From: Pleurostoma richardsiae
Lineage: Eukaryota; Ascomycota; Sordariomycetes; Calosphaeriales; Pleurostomataceae
Length of the DNA stretch: 64,000 nt
NCBI GenBank assembly: GCA_030052745.1
Contig: JANBVO010000009.1
Coordinates: 62,001-126,000, forward strand
Direction of reading: 5' to 3'
The first letter of the stretch is position 1. Each line of letters opens with the position of its first letter. The translations under genes were made by a program, and so were the position numbers. The notes under the pieces are model-generated. The model searched no databases and was not told the origin of the DNA. It worked only from the letters and a program-made list of their open reading frames with translations. This document shows, piece after piece, positions 47,756 to 60,382 of this stretch.

Positions 47756-47795
47756 ACTACCTGCCTACCTACCTAGGTACCTACCTGCCTTGCCT
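47756..47795. repeat. TACCTA/TAGGTA palindromic cluster
   Basis: Contains CTGCCTACCTACCTAGGTAC followed by CTACCTGCC. ACCTAGGT and AGGTACCT palindromes overlap within it. Confidence 0.7.
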
Positions 47796-48044
47796 ATTTG
47801 CCTGTACTCGGTCACGAAGGAGGTCTCATCCAGCAGCTCAAGGTCAAGGCATTATAATTCGTAGCCGTCACTCGTCATCCTTCCAAAAAGCCGACAGGAA
47901 CACCGGGGCAGAGTCCACTGGCCGTCACTTGATGCACGCCACCGCGAGAAGCAGCGAGGAGTAGGCTGTCGTGCGAGATGAGTCGAGTCATATCTGTGGA
48001 CAAAGACCTAAATAGCCTGCTGCGGTTTCTCCTGTGTCCTCATT

Positions 48045-50033
48045 ATGGCTCTCCCGAGGGGGAAAGCTGCGTACAAGAAGAAGGATGGCATTATTACCGT
48101 TTCTGATGACCAACAGTCGGTCACATGGACGCCCTTGCCGGGCAACGGCCCACCCGTCGTGTCGTTAGCGGTCAGAAACATCACCAGTGAGCCGTCTGCT
48201 CCTCCCTCTTTGGAAATCTTATCACCATCCTGACTTCTTCCCGTAGACTTGCAGCAGACGCCGGACAATTCGCCGAAAGTGATGCTGAAGATCTTTGAGA
48301 AGGCTCCTAGTGCAGGGGGTGATACCATTCCCTACCTCTTTCACTTCAACTCCCCAACAGATGCGAGGCCCGAGGCAAATGCCGTCAAGGACCTACTTTC
48401 GAGACTCCTCACAGAAGTTCGAAGCAATGATTTGACTGTTCCCAAGCCGACTACCTCCGCGGGAAATGCTGGCTCTGCCGAGGTCGCATCCGAGCCTGCT
48501 GGTGCGAGCACCAAACCGTCGGTCGCGCGCTGGTTCGATGACAACCAGCTCAAGATCGATATAGAGCTCCAGCAATCTCTCATGAAGAAGGATCGGAACC
48601 TCCACCAGATCTACATGGATGCAAGAGCTACTAAACCTGAGACCATCTCCGATGCCGCCTTCAATACGCAGTTCTGGTCTACGCGGACTGACCTTCTGCG
48701 GTCGCACGCCATTGAGGTCAGCCAGAAGAAGGGCGCCTGGAATGTTCTCTCCACTATCAAAGTCAGAACGGTGGACAACGAGCAGAAGATTGACATGAAC
48801 GTCGCGGATATCCAGATGATCTTCAGCCAGCATCCTCTCGTTAGGCGTATCTACGATGAGAATGTGCCGAAGAAGATGAGTGAATCGGCCTTCTGGTCCA
48901 ACTTTTTTCTAAGCAAACTAGCCAAGAAACTGAGGGGGGAGAGAGTGTCTGACAGCGACGCCGCGCAGCCCGTGTTCGATAGATACGATCCTGCGGAGGA
49001 TACTGCCGCCTTCACCAGCAAGATATTGGCCCAACAGGTTCCTCACATTATTGACATTGAAGGCAACGAGGAGAACCAGGGTGGCCTCAAGAGCGGCAAT
49101 CGCAGAGATATCGAGATGCGCGCGCACCCCAACCTCCCCATCGTCAAAGTGATGAACAGCATCAGCGAGAAGATCATGGCCAATGTGGCACCTTCGGATC
49201 AGGACCCCGCCGATCCCATCAGCACGGACGACCCGACCTACCGGGAACTAGTTCTACGAGACTTGAGTGGAGATGCGAAGGAGAACCACATCGTGCTGAA
49301 CGTCAAGGAGCAGAGTCAGTTCTTCACGGGCCAGAACCTGGAATCATCCGCCCTTGCACAGGTTTATGCAAAGCAGGTCCCCAGTGAAGTTCTACTCGAC
49401 GTCCAGTCCGATCTTGAGGCACTTCACGAGGACGAATCTGGCGGCATAGACTTACACGGAGGCATCGGTATTGACGACGAAAGCGACAGTGATGAGGAGG
49501 CAGCGCCGCGGAAACGGCACGTTGGCTCTCGGGCTGCACGAAAACAAGCCCAAGCGCAGATATTTGATGCGCTGTCCCGGACTCGGTCCGAGCTGTACGG
49601 TCATAGCTCTGAAGGTGCATCTCCCATGGGCATTCCTCCTGAGATCACGCAAAAAGCGTTCCTCGCAAATGCCACAACGACCGAGTTTCTCAAGCAGTTC
49701 TGGACTGCTTTCCTTTCGGGAGACCCGGACCGCGCCCAAGAGCTGGCATATCACGTGGCATCCTTGAAGAAATCGATGATACGTGTCGAGGCTATCGCAG
49801 AAGAAGCCGACGAGGCGCGGGATAGGATTATCGAGCAGAAGAAGCAGGAGATCATCGCTCACTACAAGAAAACCGGAACCAAAATCAGGTGGAAGCCTGA
49901 CTCTGTCGGAGGTGGGAGGAAGGCTCTTTTCACTCTCCTCGGGCCAACCATAACTGCCCTGAAAACAGCTCAAGCCTTGTATCAGAGGGCGCTGGCCGCG
50001 GAAGGTATCAATCCGTCGACGGAAAACGAATAG
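48045..50033 (+). CDS. TFB1: TFIIH core subunit p62/Tfb1
   Basis: Two exons, 48045-48186 and 48247-50033, encode 642 aa; the 60-nt intron is phase 1. Tfb1/p62 is a core subunit of TFIIH in transcription initiation and nucleotide-excision repair. The N-terminal PH domain (residues 1-~115) binds acidic activators and XPC/TFIIE; it starts with YKKKDGIITVSDDQQSVTWTP and includes VMLKIFEKAP and YLFHFNSP. Two BSD domains follow, recognisable by the Phe-Trp pairs NTQFWSTRTDLL and ESAFWSNFFLSKLAKKL. The later part has an acidic stretch (DDESDSDEEAAPRKR) and the helical C-terminal region (EFLKQFWTAFLSGDPDRA...). Length matches filamentous fungal Tfb1. Confidence 0.93.
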
Positions 50034-51118
50034 TGGACTGTACATCCCATGTAGCCACTGCCCAAGTCTTGACTTTGTTCATGTGTGGAACGGAGGGATG
50101 CAGCTTTGTAACCCACACCAGTGCCATTGATTCTCTGTCGCCGGCTAGACGATATCGCCACTTCAGGGAGTCAACAGTCATTCCGGAAATAAGCCCTACA
50201 CGGTTCTGGCAGCTGGGGACCGTTCCACCTTCTGTTCGACAGAGAACCCATCCCTTCGGTGGATAGCCGTGTTTAATGTCTACACGTCGCTATGATGGAT
50301 CGCCTATGACGGTAAGGGTGTTCTAACCCAGCTAATGGCAGAGCAGAAAGGCTTCTGACACCGCCAGTGTAGGAGAATCGTCCTGTAGCTGTGCCACATG
50401 GGCACGAACAGGGACGGGCCTATTGCCTCCGACGCGTCGAGATAATTGCAGAGCGGATATAGCAGTAGGTGGTCCAGGCAGCTGTCAGCGTTAGCAGCAG
50501 ACAGCACCAAAATCAACGAGAATTTAGACACATTCACCGTTGGCTCTTCTCGTGACGCGTCCGCTTGTCCGCTGTGACGTGTATGTCCCGTCTTGTCCTC
50601 AACTTCATTATATATTTCGTAGCTGGTTCCTTTTCTCCCGCAGTCCTTCCAGGTGGACTAGATCAATCACGCTTCAGTCACTCTTCAGTGATTATTCCGT
50701 GCCCACACAGTACGGCTAGTCTGAGAGGCTGAATGGTCCCTCAACGTGTCGAATTCTTCACCAGTAATCATACTCCAGGCAATGCAATCTTTACGAAAAG
50801 AGCGATAAGAAACAAGAAGGTGAGCTATGCCACATGCAAAGGGTACCTGCTGACACAACAGCGTGACCCCAAGGACGCCCTGACTCCCCATAATGCCTCC
50901 CCTTCTATAACGGCGGGATGTATCATGAATTCCAGCCCGGCCAGCTCTAACGCCTGTCATCATGGAACCAAAAAGCCAATTGAACTACGGGATAGCCGCC
51001 AACTCCAGCAAATATGCCAATGCTGCCAAATGTGAAATGCTGAACCATCGTGCGGCGAGAATGCACGACACGTCGGATTCCACGAGTCCCATGATGTAAC
51101 CCACAATGCGACTGGGTA
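50034..51118. other. convergent intergenic region, TFB1 / RGS protein
   Basis: A 1.09 kb region between two 3' ends. Short frames on both strands overlap without supporting features. No repeats of the TAGGTA family were noticed. Presumably UTRs and spacer. Confidence 0.45.
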
Positions 51119-52966
51119 TTAGAGCAGACGGTTATCTCTCATCGTGAAGATAGGAGTTGGTGGTTCCCTCTCCACCCGTTGCACACTTTGAGGACCATCT
51201 GTGCCAATGCTGAACACACGGTGCAACAGACCACGCTTCGCTGCAGGAGTCTTCCGGTAGGGGTACTGTCCGCCTCCATACATATCTGCGCGCTCAGTGA
51301 AGCGAAGACGAGACTTGCGCTCGAGCTCGGCATCCCAGCCATAGAGGTCCTCATCGGGAGACATGTGAGAGAACGCATCGGAATCAACCACGGTGACGGA
51401 ACCTTCATCACCATTGTCGGCGTTTCTCTTTAGACCCAAATGATTCGAGAAGTCGCTGCAGTTTACTGCTCCGGAAGGTAGCCCTGGCGTAGATTCCCTG
51501 TTCGTCAAATGGCCGCCTTCGGCCTTAGCTCCCGTCTCACCGGAATCCCTATATGGCGCATGTGACATCCTTTTCTCTGGCTCTGGTTGTTCCTGCTGCT
51601 CCGAGTAAACTAGGTCGTAGTGAGACGCGATAAAGAATGATGTCATGAGTCCTGAATCCTTCGCCCCAGGATCCACCATACTGAGCGGCTTGGGTGCATC
51701 GTTCCGCACATCAGGGACCGCCTCTCGCGGAGTCACATGCAGCAGGTGATCATCACTGTCGTCGTTCACATAGCGTCGGTGCTTCGAGTAACCTCTCGCG
51801 GCCATGTCGCCCCTGGACCCTCCCCTGGCCATGATCGTGGCATGGTCACGATCAATATCCGCACCCGAGCCAGGAGTAGTGTCAACTAGACACGACACCC
51901 GACGACCAGGGTGCGGCTCTTCCCAGTCCCTCCCTGCTGTTGTATCTCCAACGAAGACATCGCTATTTGAGGACAGGGTTAGATCGGGAAGAGCTGCCGA
52001 GGAGGACGGAGGTGGCGGCATGACCTGCAACCCTCATAACGGGTTGTTATCGCAAATACTCGCGTCGCCGGCATCTAAATCCACGTCGCTGTCACCGACA
52101 CGTGCACTAGATGTGTTGCCGCGACGAGCAGAGCGATTCTTCCTGCTAAACCCCAGTTTGGCTCCGACCTTTTTCCAGCTACTACTATGAGCACTGATCG
52201 CCCTCTGCAGAGTGCTGGGGGATGTACTAAAGACCCAATCGGAAATCGGGGGGGTAGTAGGAGGTGTCATGGGCTCAAGGGCCGGAGGCGAGTTAACACC
52301 GCTGTCGTCGGTCAGGTCGTCTTGATCGCCGAGGTCGGTGGAGGAAGACGCAGAGCGCCCTGTGCCTACGCTGACACCCAGCTGTGGTAGGAATGACGGC
52401 GATTTTGGAGAGCGGCTAAACTCTTCAACTGACGACTGTAGATCTGGAGAAATACGCAATCTCGAGCTGCCTTGCCTCAACTCTTGCGTTTCGGGATCAG
52501 TATAATCGGGAAGCGGGGGCATTGACTCTAGGAAAGGAAGCAGAACAGAATCGTTCATCAGCTCGTATATGATTCTCACGGCATCCTCGAGCTCCGCAGG
52601 ATCCGGCGGTGAAGGGAAACATGAAAGGGCGAGTAAGTGATCCCGAACGGGAGAGGGGAGGTTAACCTCTCGGGAGGCATAGGGTTGTATGTAGGCGTGT
52701 ATCAGCTTCTGCCACAGCGAGCAGAGATGTTCGAAACCATCTGTCACTCCACTCCGCCCGTTCGCCACGTCATAATATTTGTTTCTGTACCGCTCTGCCT
52801 CCATCGTGAACTCCAGCGTCTCAAGGCAGTGGTTTTGAGATAAATAAGCCATGAAGGCACTCAACGTCCACGGCGGCGGGGCAACATCTGACAGGATTTC
52901 CTGGAGAGTCGGCAACCTAGGACCAGAGCCAGTGTGCGCCATGCTGGACGGTCTCGACGCTAGCAT
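51119..52966 (-). CDS. RGS-domain G-protein regulator
   Basis: Two exons, 52096-52966 and 51119-52032, encode 594 aa. The 63-nt intron uses G/GTGACA, a CGATAAC branch and a TATGAG acceptor; phase 1 on both sides is consistent. RGS proteins speed GTP hydrolysis by G-alpha subunits. The N-terminal part (LPTLQEILSDVAPPPWTLSAF, LSQNHCLETLEFTMEAERYR, CSLWQKLIHAYIQPYASREVNLP, IYELMNDSVLLPFLES) is a complete RGS box, residues ~15-150. The rest is Ser/Pro-rich and probably disordered. If the intron were retained, a TGA at 52034 would end the protein early. The start at 52966 (MLASRPSSMAHTG) is preferred; the frame also allows 53074 or 52942. The G-alpha partner is unknown. Confidence 0.82.
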
Positions 52967-53197
52967 GGCCGTATAGCTGTTGCAGTTGTGGGAATGCGAT
53001 GGTTGTAGTGAAGGTCCTCGACTCGTCGGGGCTAGAGACACGGGTGAAAGACCTCTCAGCCGAGACCCTGTCATTCTTCACCTCAGACGATTTCGAAGTG
53101 ACAGCCGTCGTTCGAGAACAGGTCCTGCGAAAGGCCAAAGTCAGGACTAACAGTGCTCGGAACCGTCTTTGTTGAACCCTTGGTCGTTGCCGTGGGC

Positions 53198-53221
53198 CCC
53201 CCCCCCCCTCAAAAAAAAAAA
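53198..53221. repeat. poly-C / poly-A mononucleotide tract
   Basis: Fourteen C, then TC, then eleven A. Such tracts slip easily during replication and sequencing, so lengths may be unreliable. Confidence 0.7.
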
Positions 53222-55060
53222 TCAGGAAGTTGATGTCTTCGACCTGTAAAGCCTGGCTTGTCGCAACTGCTGCAGTTATCCTGTGGCTCCGCCCGAATTG
53301 CGCAACTCGCGTTGTCTAGCAAACAAGGACTCCACACGAGGTCAAGAGCGATGCCACGGTAAGCTGCCGTTCCCCAAGGGCTCTCTTCGTTGCGGACCGA
53401 GTGGAGACCGTGTTTAGGCGAGTGAGCAGGCCGCGCTAGACGGCGCAGTGAAGCACGTTGATCAAGGGCAAACGGCCAAAGCCATTGAGTAGCCGCGCGG
53501 CCGAAGAGTGACAAGAATCGAGGAGCGAACGTCAGGTCCCAAGAGAAGTCCGGAGCGGGCTACCCAACAGACCCAGTGTTAGAAGTCGTCGGCGGCCGAA
53601 GCAAGAGAGACGCTGAAGGATTATATACGAGACGCGAGTGAGCTGCCGTTTGACGAGACGAGGTGTGAGCCGCAGCGAGGTTCGCGAAACGAGGCAGCGC
53701 CGACCTGATCACAGGAGACCAACGTCAACCGCACCCAACCCACTCGCAATCCGATCGAGCCTTGTCGATTGCCGAAAGCGCCCTCTCCTATATGGTAGGT
53801 GAAGAGCAGATATGCGTCGCAGATATCAAACTGTGCTGACCTTTCCAAAGTCCCTCGTGTCGGTGGGCGAGGGGGTGGGTATACCGGTACGGGTGCGTTT
53901 GAGAGTGAAGAGAGTGAAGCGAGGGCGGAAAATGGTGGAGGGGGGAGGAAAATTGAGACGCCAAAAGAAGGGAAGGCGCGGGAAATAGATGTTGGTGACT
54001 GCCGAGTGGTTCAGCATGTAAAGACAAAGCAGGGGGATCCGGTTTGTATCAGCCGCGGCCGGTCTGATCGAGCTAGACAACGATATTGTTGACGTTTCAG
54101 GGGGGATGACACGACAACAGAGATATGGCTGCAGTGGCTGCGAGACAGGAAGCCAGATGTTCTAGAAGTCGGCCAGATGTGCCTCGCCGTTTTCTGAGGA
54201 GTGCGGCCTGTGCAGGAGCCGCAAGGGAAAAGGGAAACTGGGCGTCTCGCTCTTTAATCAAGCATTTAGGTACCCGTAATCTGTAGTGCGCTGGTCATCC
54301 ATGTCATCTCCCTTAGCGTATATACATATGTCGAGGTATAAGAGTATCTTCGTGTCTGAGACTGAGAGGAGCTCAGTACCCAAATTTTGTGTGAAGTACG
54401 CCCACTTAGTGCGGTATCACGAGTACTTACGAGGTGTCTCCCTTGGCCAGACGGCCGGGATGCGAGATAGGAAAGTACCTCATGCATTGGTACATATGTG
54501 GAAAAGGAGAATCCTGTCGACCTGGACGGCAAAAGTGGCGCAACGCTAGAAGCACGCTAGAAGAGTTCCACACGCAGTGGAACTCCACTAATATACCCCA
54601 CAAATCCCTGCTTCTTCACCAATCATGATGCCAGGAAATCGTCATTCCGAGGAGAGTGGCACGCCATCCTAGCATTCTAGGACTAGCGCCGTGCTACCCA
54701 AGAAGTGGTGAGCAATGGAATGGAAGCTTAGTGGAAGCACCTGACACGAGGCCCTTTGATCCAATCTTTTGGAAGGAGTTGGCGCGCCTCATCTACCAGC
54801 TAGCACGGCGTAGCAAGAAGAGAAACACCCCCCTCGGCCTTCTTTCCTCTGCCGATGCTGCTCTACACATTAAATCGGTCAACAGGCGCTCCGTCAAGTC
54901 AATTTGTTCGTTGCTTGCCAACCTCCCAGTTTGCTACGCGTATGTATGTTTATGCACGGAAGGGTTCATTTTTTTTTTACCCAGTTAATCAAGCCAGATT
55001 TCTGAGCGGTTTGGCCTGCGGCAGTGCCAGTCTAGTCGCGGTGTATCTAGCAAGGCGATT

Positions 55061-55092
55061 AGGTACCTACCAGGTTGCCTCTCTAGGTAGCC
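55061..55092. repeat. weak TAGGTA/TACCTA cluster
   Basis: Contains TTAGGTACCTACCAGG and CTCTAGGTAGCC. Confidence 0.45.
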
Positions 55093-56276
55093 AAGGTGCG
55101 TCGGGCCCCTGACGAGCGTTGCATGTCCTCCGAATTGAGATACAAGTATCAGAGTAGCAGGTAATGCAATACTCTACACTATGTCAGTGGGCTTTTGATT
55201 CACATACCACCATCCTAAACAGGAAAAGCGCTAGAACCGGAGATGGCGATTCTGGAAGACTGCCCTGTAGGGTATCGGTCGATGCGCTGTGTACAGTACA
55301 CTAAGTAGTGCACACCTTCCATGCTGCGGCGTTGCCGACTGTCCGTCCGCATTCTCCGCAGCTGTGTAGGCACCCTGGCACCCTAGTTCCGGATGTAAGG
55401 TATGCTAAAGACGGCCATGACCTTGGTTGAGAAAAGGGGTGTCGTTTTGTGGTACTCAAGGTCAATAAGTGATCAAACCTACACCGCCTTCCGTGGCCAA
55501 GCAGGCGGCGCCCACCGTCATTCTATCTATCTATACCTGACCACTGCGTGAAGCACTCCCCTATTCGCGGCAGGTAACCTGCCACTCAGGCGTTGATTGG
55601 CCCCTGTCGCTTGTCCGTTCCCCCACCAAAGGCCTGCCACAATTCTCCTTTGTGCTACTCCGTACGGCGGATTGACATGTTTATGACACATTCCACGGGT
55701 ATATCAAGTGAGCTACTTCGGGTCCCAAGTACGCGTCTGATAATACCCTCCCGTTTGAAGTATTCGTACACGACCGATTACTATACATGCATCTGTGATT
55801 CCTCCCCCATTGAGAAATTCAGCAAAATCATTACGATCGTCAATGCCAACCCAATGGAGGCCAAGCAGCGATGTCGGTGGAATGCTTAGATGCCTAGTGC
55901 ATTAGCTGGCTGCTTTAACAGCTGACACCGGCAACAACGAGGTGCATCGTGCTCGGCTTCCCCGCCAGGGTCCTCGAGACAGTCGACGAAAGAGTCGTGT
56001 TCCTCCTGCAGATCTCAACATATGCAGTCCATACATGTGCCGCATGCCTAGAAACCGCCAACAGTTCCTATTGAAAAGGGGGGATGCCGGGTTGAAGAGA
56101 CAACATAGGTGGAGGCCAAGCACAATGGGATTGGTGGAGCCTGAATTACGCGGTGCTTGGTGGTGGTTTTGACGATGGACAGGACCTCACTGCTCGCCGA
56201 ACGATCCGTACTTCTGAGGAGAGAAGTCCGCTGCATCGCATCGCCCGGCGCTTTCAGTTCGGGCCGGCGGAGGCGC

Positions 56277-58643
56277 TCATGCGTGTTCGCCATGATGGGA
56301 TCTGCCGTCCGGCATTTGGGGACCGGAGTTCTGCTGAAGTTGTCGCTCTCGCTCGAGAACAGCTTTGAAGAACTGGATGACCTCAGCGAGGTGTATTTGC
56401 TGATTCTCGCTGCAGCCTAGCATATCAAAGAGGGACTGGGCGTCCAGGAGCTGCTTCGCGATGACGGTGTCAGGCTGGCAGAAGGTGCGGATTCTCATCG
56501 CTCGAGAGTCTACCTTCATCATGTCCAGAATCCCGGCAATAGCGGCGTCCACGCCGGCGCGGCGACCGTAGAATTTGAAGTCTTGGCTGTGGAGGATGAT
56601 GAGTTCAAGCTGTGTTTCGAGATCATATCGAAAGCCTACGACTTTGGGGCGACCCTTTTGCTGCCAGCCGTCGGCGATCTTCTTATACTTGTCTGCATCG
56701 AGGCGACCAGCATTGAACTGACTTGTGATATACCCGTCCAATACTGTCGTCAAGGTAAATTCCAACTCGCAGTACAGCAGACTTTGCTCCCGAGGATCGA
56801 GAGTAACACTTAGCCGTGAGATCCGGTGGTCCTTATCGACTCCTCGGGGTCGTCTCGATGATGTGAGATCGGCCTGCCATGTCGAGAAGATAGAGTGTCA
56901 GACAAGAGCAAAGGTAGGGCCGGTACAGGTCTAGCATACCATATCCTTGGCTATCTTCCTCAGACCATCGAGGAGGCGGCCCTTCTTCTGCGGAGTAGCT
57001 CTGCTACCGGGCTGTGGGCCAGCCTTAGTTGATGCTGTTGTTCGCTCGAGCCATCCATGTGTCCCAATCAACTCTTTCCGCACTGGCAAGTCGCTGCTTA
57101 AGAGGTACCCTGACAACGGACTGTAGGTCCTCCCCAGCGAGCCGCAGTCTTGACGCATGTTGCCAGTTGTGGCCGTCCTATACAGTCCAGTGTCGCCACG
57201 ATACTTCGCTACACCCGAAACCGTATCTGCCAAGCGGATAGGCGAAACAGACGACCCAGCCCAGGCATTATACGATCCTCGGATGCTATCATGGCTAACC
57301 GAACCGGTCTTGATGTATGTTCGAGACGGGCTTTCAGAGGCGGCGTGGTCTCTATTGTCGTGGTCCTGAGAATAAATTGACGAAGACTCTTCCGAGAAGC
57401 TGACGTGTGGCGTCCTACGACGGGGACTAGGTGTACCTAGCCGCTCTTTCGCGACCGTCAATCGATGCGACTCTGACATGTTTTCAGCGCGGCGGCCCCG
57501 AAAGAATGGGTTGTACAGTTCCCCTTGGCTGTTTCTTGTGTGAGTGGCTGAGGGATTGTTTATTTTTTGGTCCAGAGGAGTTGGATCATCTGAAGAGTGC
57601 GGAACGGGAGCCGTATCCCTACGGAGCGAGAATCCGAGTTTCACAGGTGAGAGCGAACGTGAGCGATGCATGAACTCACTGAATCCAGTCACACTGCTGT
57701 CGGCGGCTTGTGCCGAATTGTCCTGCCAGCCTCCCATCTCATGGTCTGGGGAACTGGATGAAGGATAGATCTTCCGCGGTGAAATGCTTCCGGCATCCTG
57801 CTCTCGACCGTCTCTCTTGACTGGATACGTATTCGGCAGCATGCCTAAAGATCCACGACGACTCTTTCTCGCGGGTGAAGCTTGGCTAGAGAACCTTTGG
57901 GTCACGCGTCAGCATACGTACTCCCAAGAGACGAGCAGTGTGGAAGTCGCCAAAGTCACTCACGTGGATGTCAGTCTGTCCATCTGGGAGTCGGTTAAGC
58001 TGAGGTGGATGTGAAGACCCAGGTCAGTCTTGCCACTCAGGGCCGCTGGATGGCTCGATACGGAGTTGGATACGGGTATGAAGTCCCCAAGAATTGAGCC
58101 TGGTGCCTCAGTGGAAGACTGATAGAGTGAGCTATTCGCGGGAGATTGTCCGGAGCTCTGTTTAGCTCGCCCTAAATCCCCGAACATGAGGGAAACGGAA
58201 CGTATTTCTCGATCCCGACTCGTCAGAAGAGAAAGCGTGTCCAGTCTGGCATTTAGAGGGCTGGTCCCTTGCTAGGTGACGAGACAGTCTTCTGGCTCTG
58301 ATATTGGGCGAGCGGAAGACGTCGAATTAGTGGCTAAACGGTTGACACTTCGGGATGTGACCTCCTGTAAGAGGCCACATATAGGATCTAGCAGGTCATC
58401 AGGTAGTTGGGTCGTGCTTTCACAAGCTTCAATTCGAGGATGACTCGGAATGATTGTAGTGAAGAGAGTTAGAGTGGGGCATGGATACGTGAGTCTGGTG
58501 GTTAAGGTTGATCTCACACGGTGCCAGATTATTTGGAGCACATCCCGACCGGGACAGAAGCAAGCGTCTAAAAGCGTCACAGGAAGAAGAGGAGATGAAG
58601 GGCGATTGCTCTGTAGAATGATGGTGGCTTCGCTCGCCGACAT
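56277..58643 (-). CDS. unrecognised protein, three exons, with one in-frame TAG
   Basis: Exons 57964-58643, 56940-57894 and 56277-56873 join in consistent phase (2, then 0) with good GTGAGT/GTATGC donors, GCTGAC branch and AAAG/GGCAG acceptors. They give 743 codons. The N-terminal ~115 residues look globular (ATIILQSNRPSSPLLPVTLL, LPDDLLDPICGLLQEV). The middle is Ser/Arg-rich with likely phosphorylation sites (RSRSLSPVKLGFSLRRD, PSPRRRTPHVSFSEESS). The C-terminal ~200 residues are helical and well ordered (FTLTTVLDGYITSQFNAG, GRPKVVGFRYDLETQLELII, AEVIQFFKAVLERERQL). I do not recognise the family. A TAG at 58272-58274 interrupts exon 1 after codon 123, although both sides read as plausible protein. 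It may be the end of an undetected small intron (ACCTAG acceptor), a nonsense change, or read-through. Confidence 0.6.
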
Positions 58644-60382
58644 GTATCACATCGAAGATTCGCGAGGTTTGGAGGTAGATGTCAAACACGTACTACAGAT
58701 GGAGGAGGACTTTTGTCAACAAATTCAGCGTCCCTTTTCGCCCGGAACTTCGAAGGATGCCTCACCTAGGTACATTCCTTATTTGTCAGGCGAGAAAAGG
58801 GGACGGAAGCCTGTCCTCCCTTTTCGACGTTGCTATTTTACTCTCTGTTCAACTTCCCTCTTCCCAGCTTCTCTTAACTTGCCTTTTCTCTTCATCGAAG
58901 GGGAAAGGCAGATAAAAGGAGCAGAAGATACACAAGCGAGGAAAACGTTGCGGAGCAGGCCTCAAGCAGTACCATCACCACAAATATAGGTTTGACGTTT
59001 GCCCCGTCTTGGAATCATCGACAACCCAGCAGAGAGCGGCATTGTCCAGTCCTTCTCGCTTTGGGAACCTGCTCAGACCTAGTAGCACTCGTGATCTCGC
59101 ACTCTCTAACCCATTCACGTCAAAGGGGGCCGAGGCAGTCACAGTCGCAGGCCTCCTTCCACGGCGGGGACCTGGAGATAATGAACGCTGCTGTTTTACT
59201 TCCAATACGAGTCCAGGGAGGCCCCACTGTTAAGACAGATCTCGCCTGCGAGACTGATCGCTATCTGCCATCGGCGACGCCTTGTTGGTTGCGAGATGCG
59301 TTGTCTTTCAAGCCATCGCGTAATGGTATAAAACAGCGACGAGAGGCTGATTTGAGAAAGGACTAGGATACGTGTAGGTAAGGAAAAACAAAACGAACAG
59401 CTCCTCCAGGGCTAGACGTTCGCTGGAGATCCCCGCACACATAGCTTAGTCAACATCACGATGAACGAGCTTCAAGTCGCAGGATCTGCGTGTATGCGTG
59501 GCTTTGGCAAAAGATGGCCAGGAGCCGGGCGATGCACCTCGGCGCTCTAGCTGATGCCGCTCGATTCAAGGTCCCCCCACCCCCCCGGGTCACTGGGCGC
59601 GGTAGACAGAGTATCCACTCACGCACGTCAGCCGTCAGCCATCCTGCATGATTACATAACACGCATCCCTGGCTCCTCCCCTCTCCATATTCAATTCCCG
59701 ACAACTTCAGCCGTCCAGCATTCCCCCGCGTCTCTTCCCCGCCGCACTTGACCCTCCCCCATGCAGGTCATTTCCCTGCATCGCTGAGTCGTAGCAGCGC
59801 AATTATCTGCCGACTAGACGTCCCGGGCCTTGTCCCGTCTTGAAATCCGAGGGTGTGCCGGTGTTATCTATGCTCTTTCAGGCTCGTGAGACGAGTCCTC
59901 CTCGGGAGGCGCGCGCGCCTTCGTTGCAGAAAATGTCCTACTAGGCTGTCATCCTTGTACCATCATTCCCGATGCCAGTGCCGCATGCTAGCGAGGCTTT
60001 TCCGATGCTGATTCCCGGGTCTGATCTTGCAGCTTCCCTTGCCCCTCGGCATCGTTTCCGGGACCAACATGAATAAGTGGCAGGTCTCCATCCCTCCAAT
60101 CTCCCCATAGCCCCGTGCTCTGTTCCTGTCCTGTAACGGAACCCATAATAAGGGCCGTGGTGAAGGCCCAACACCGCTTGACCTCTCTCTTTATTCTGTT
60201 CTCATAAGCTTGACGCCTTTGTAGCGACATATATAGGCACCTTCCGGCCCTTGTCTCTTCGGTCCGGATATCTCGTGCCTCTCTTGCACATCCGCTTCTC
60301 CTCAACCTGTCGGCTTCTTGACGTCCCCTCTCTTCACCCAACACAGCTGTAGCCTCGTTCTTTACCAGGAGCTCTGGCAGCC
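58644..60382. other. divergent upstream region before the FAD monooxygenase
   Basis: A 1.74 kb region. Open frames such as 58450-58989 (+) and 59988-60533 (-) are not supported by domains and the second covers the FAD gene's first exon antisense. 60190-60370 is pyrimidine-rich on + and probably the leader of the FAD gene. Confidence 0.45.

Larger units (their letters stand above)
47310..48044. promoter_or_regulatory. intergenic region CIA1 / TFB1
   Basis: A 735 bp region. It holds the CIA1 3' UTR (with an alternating TATATATA stretch near 47340-47351), palindromic clusters and the TFB1 promoter with TCACGTGA at 47736-47743. Confidence 0.5.
52967..56276. other. long gene-free region
   Basis: A 3.3 kb region from the RGS gene start to the 3' end of the next leftward gene. 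It includes the RGS promoter and leader, where 53800-53990 is purine-rich on + and hence pyrimidine-rich in the gene's sense. A run of 14 C followed shortly by 11 A lies at 53198-53221, and a weak TAGGTA cluster lies at 55061-55092. Open frames are short and overlapping, and no gene, tRNA or element is recognised. Confidence 0.45.

Noticed and set aside
58450-58989. 179-codon rightward open frame
   Set aside because: It overlaps the first exon of the leftward three-exon gene in antisense and has no protein-like features.
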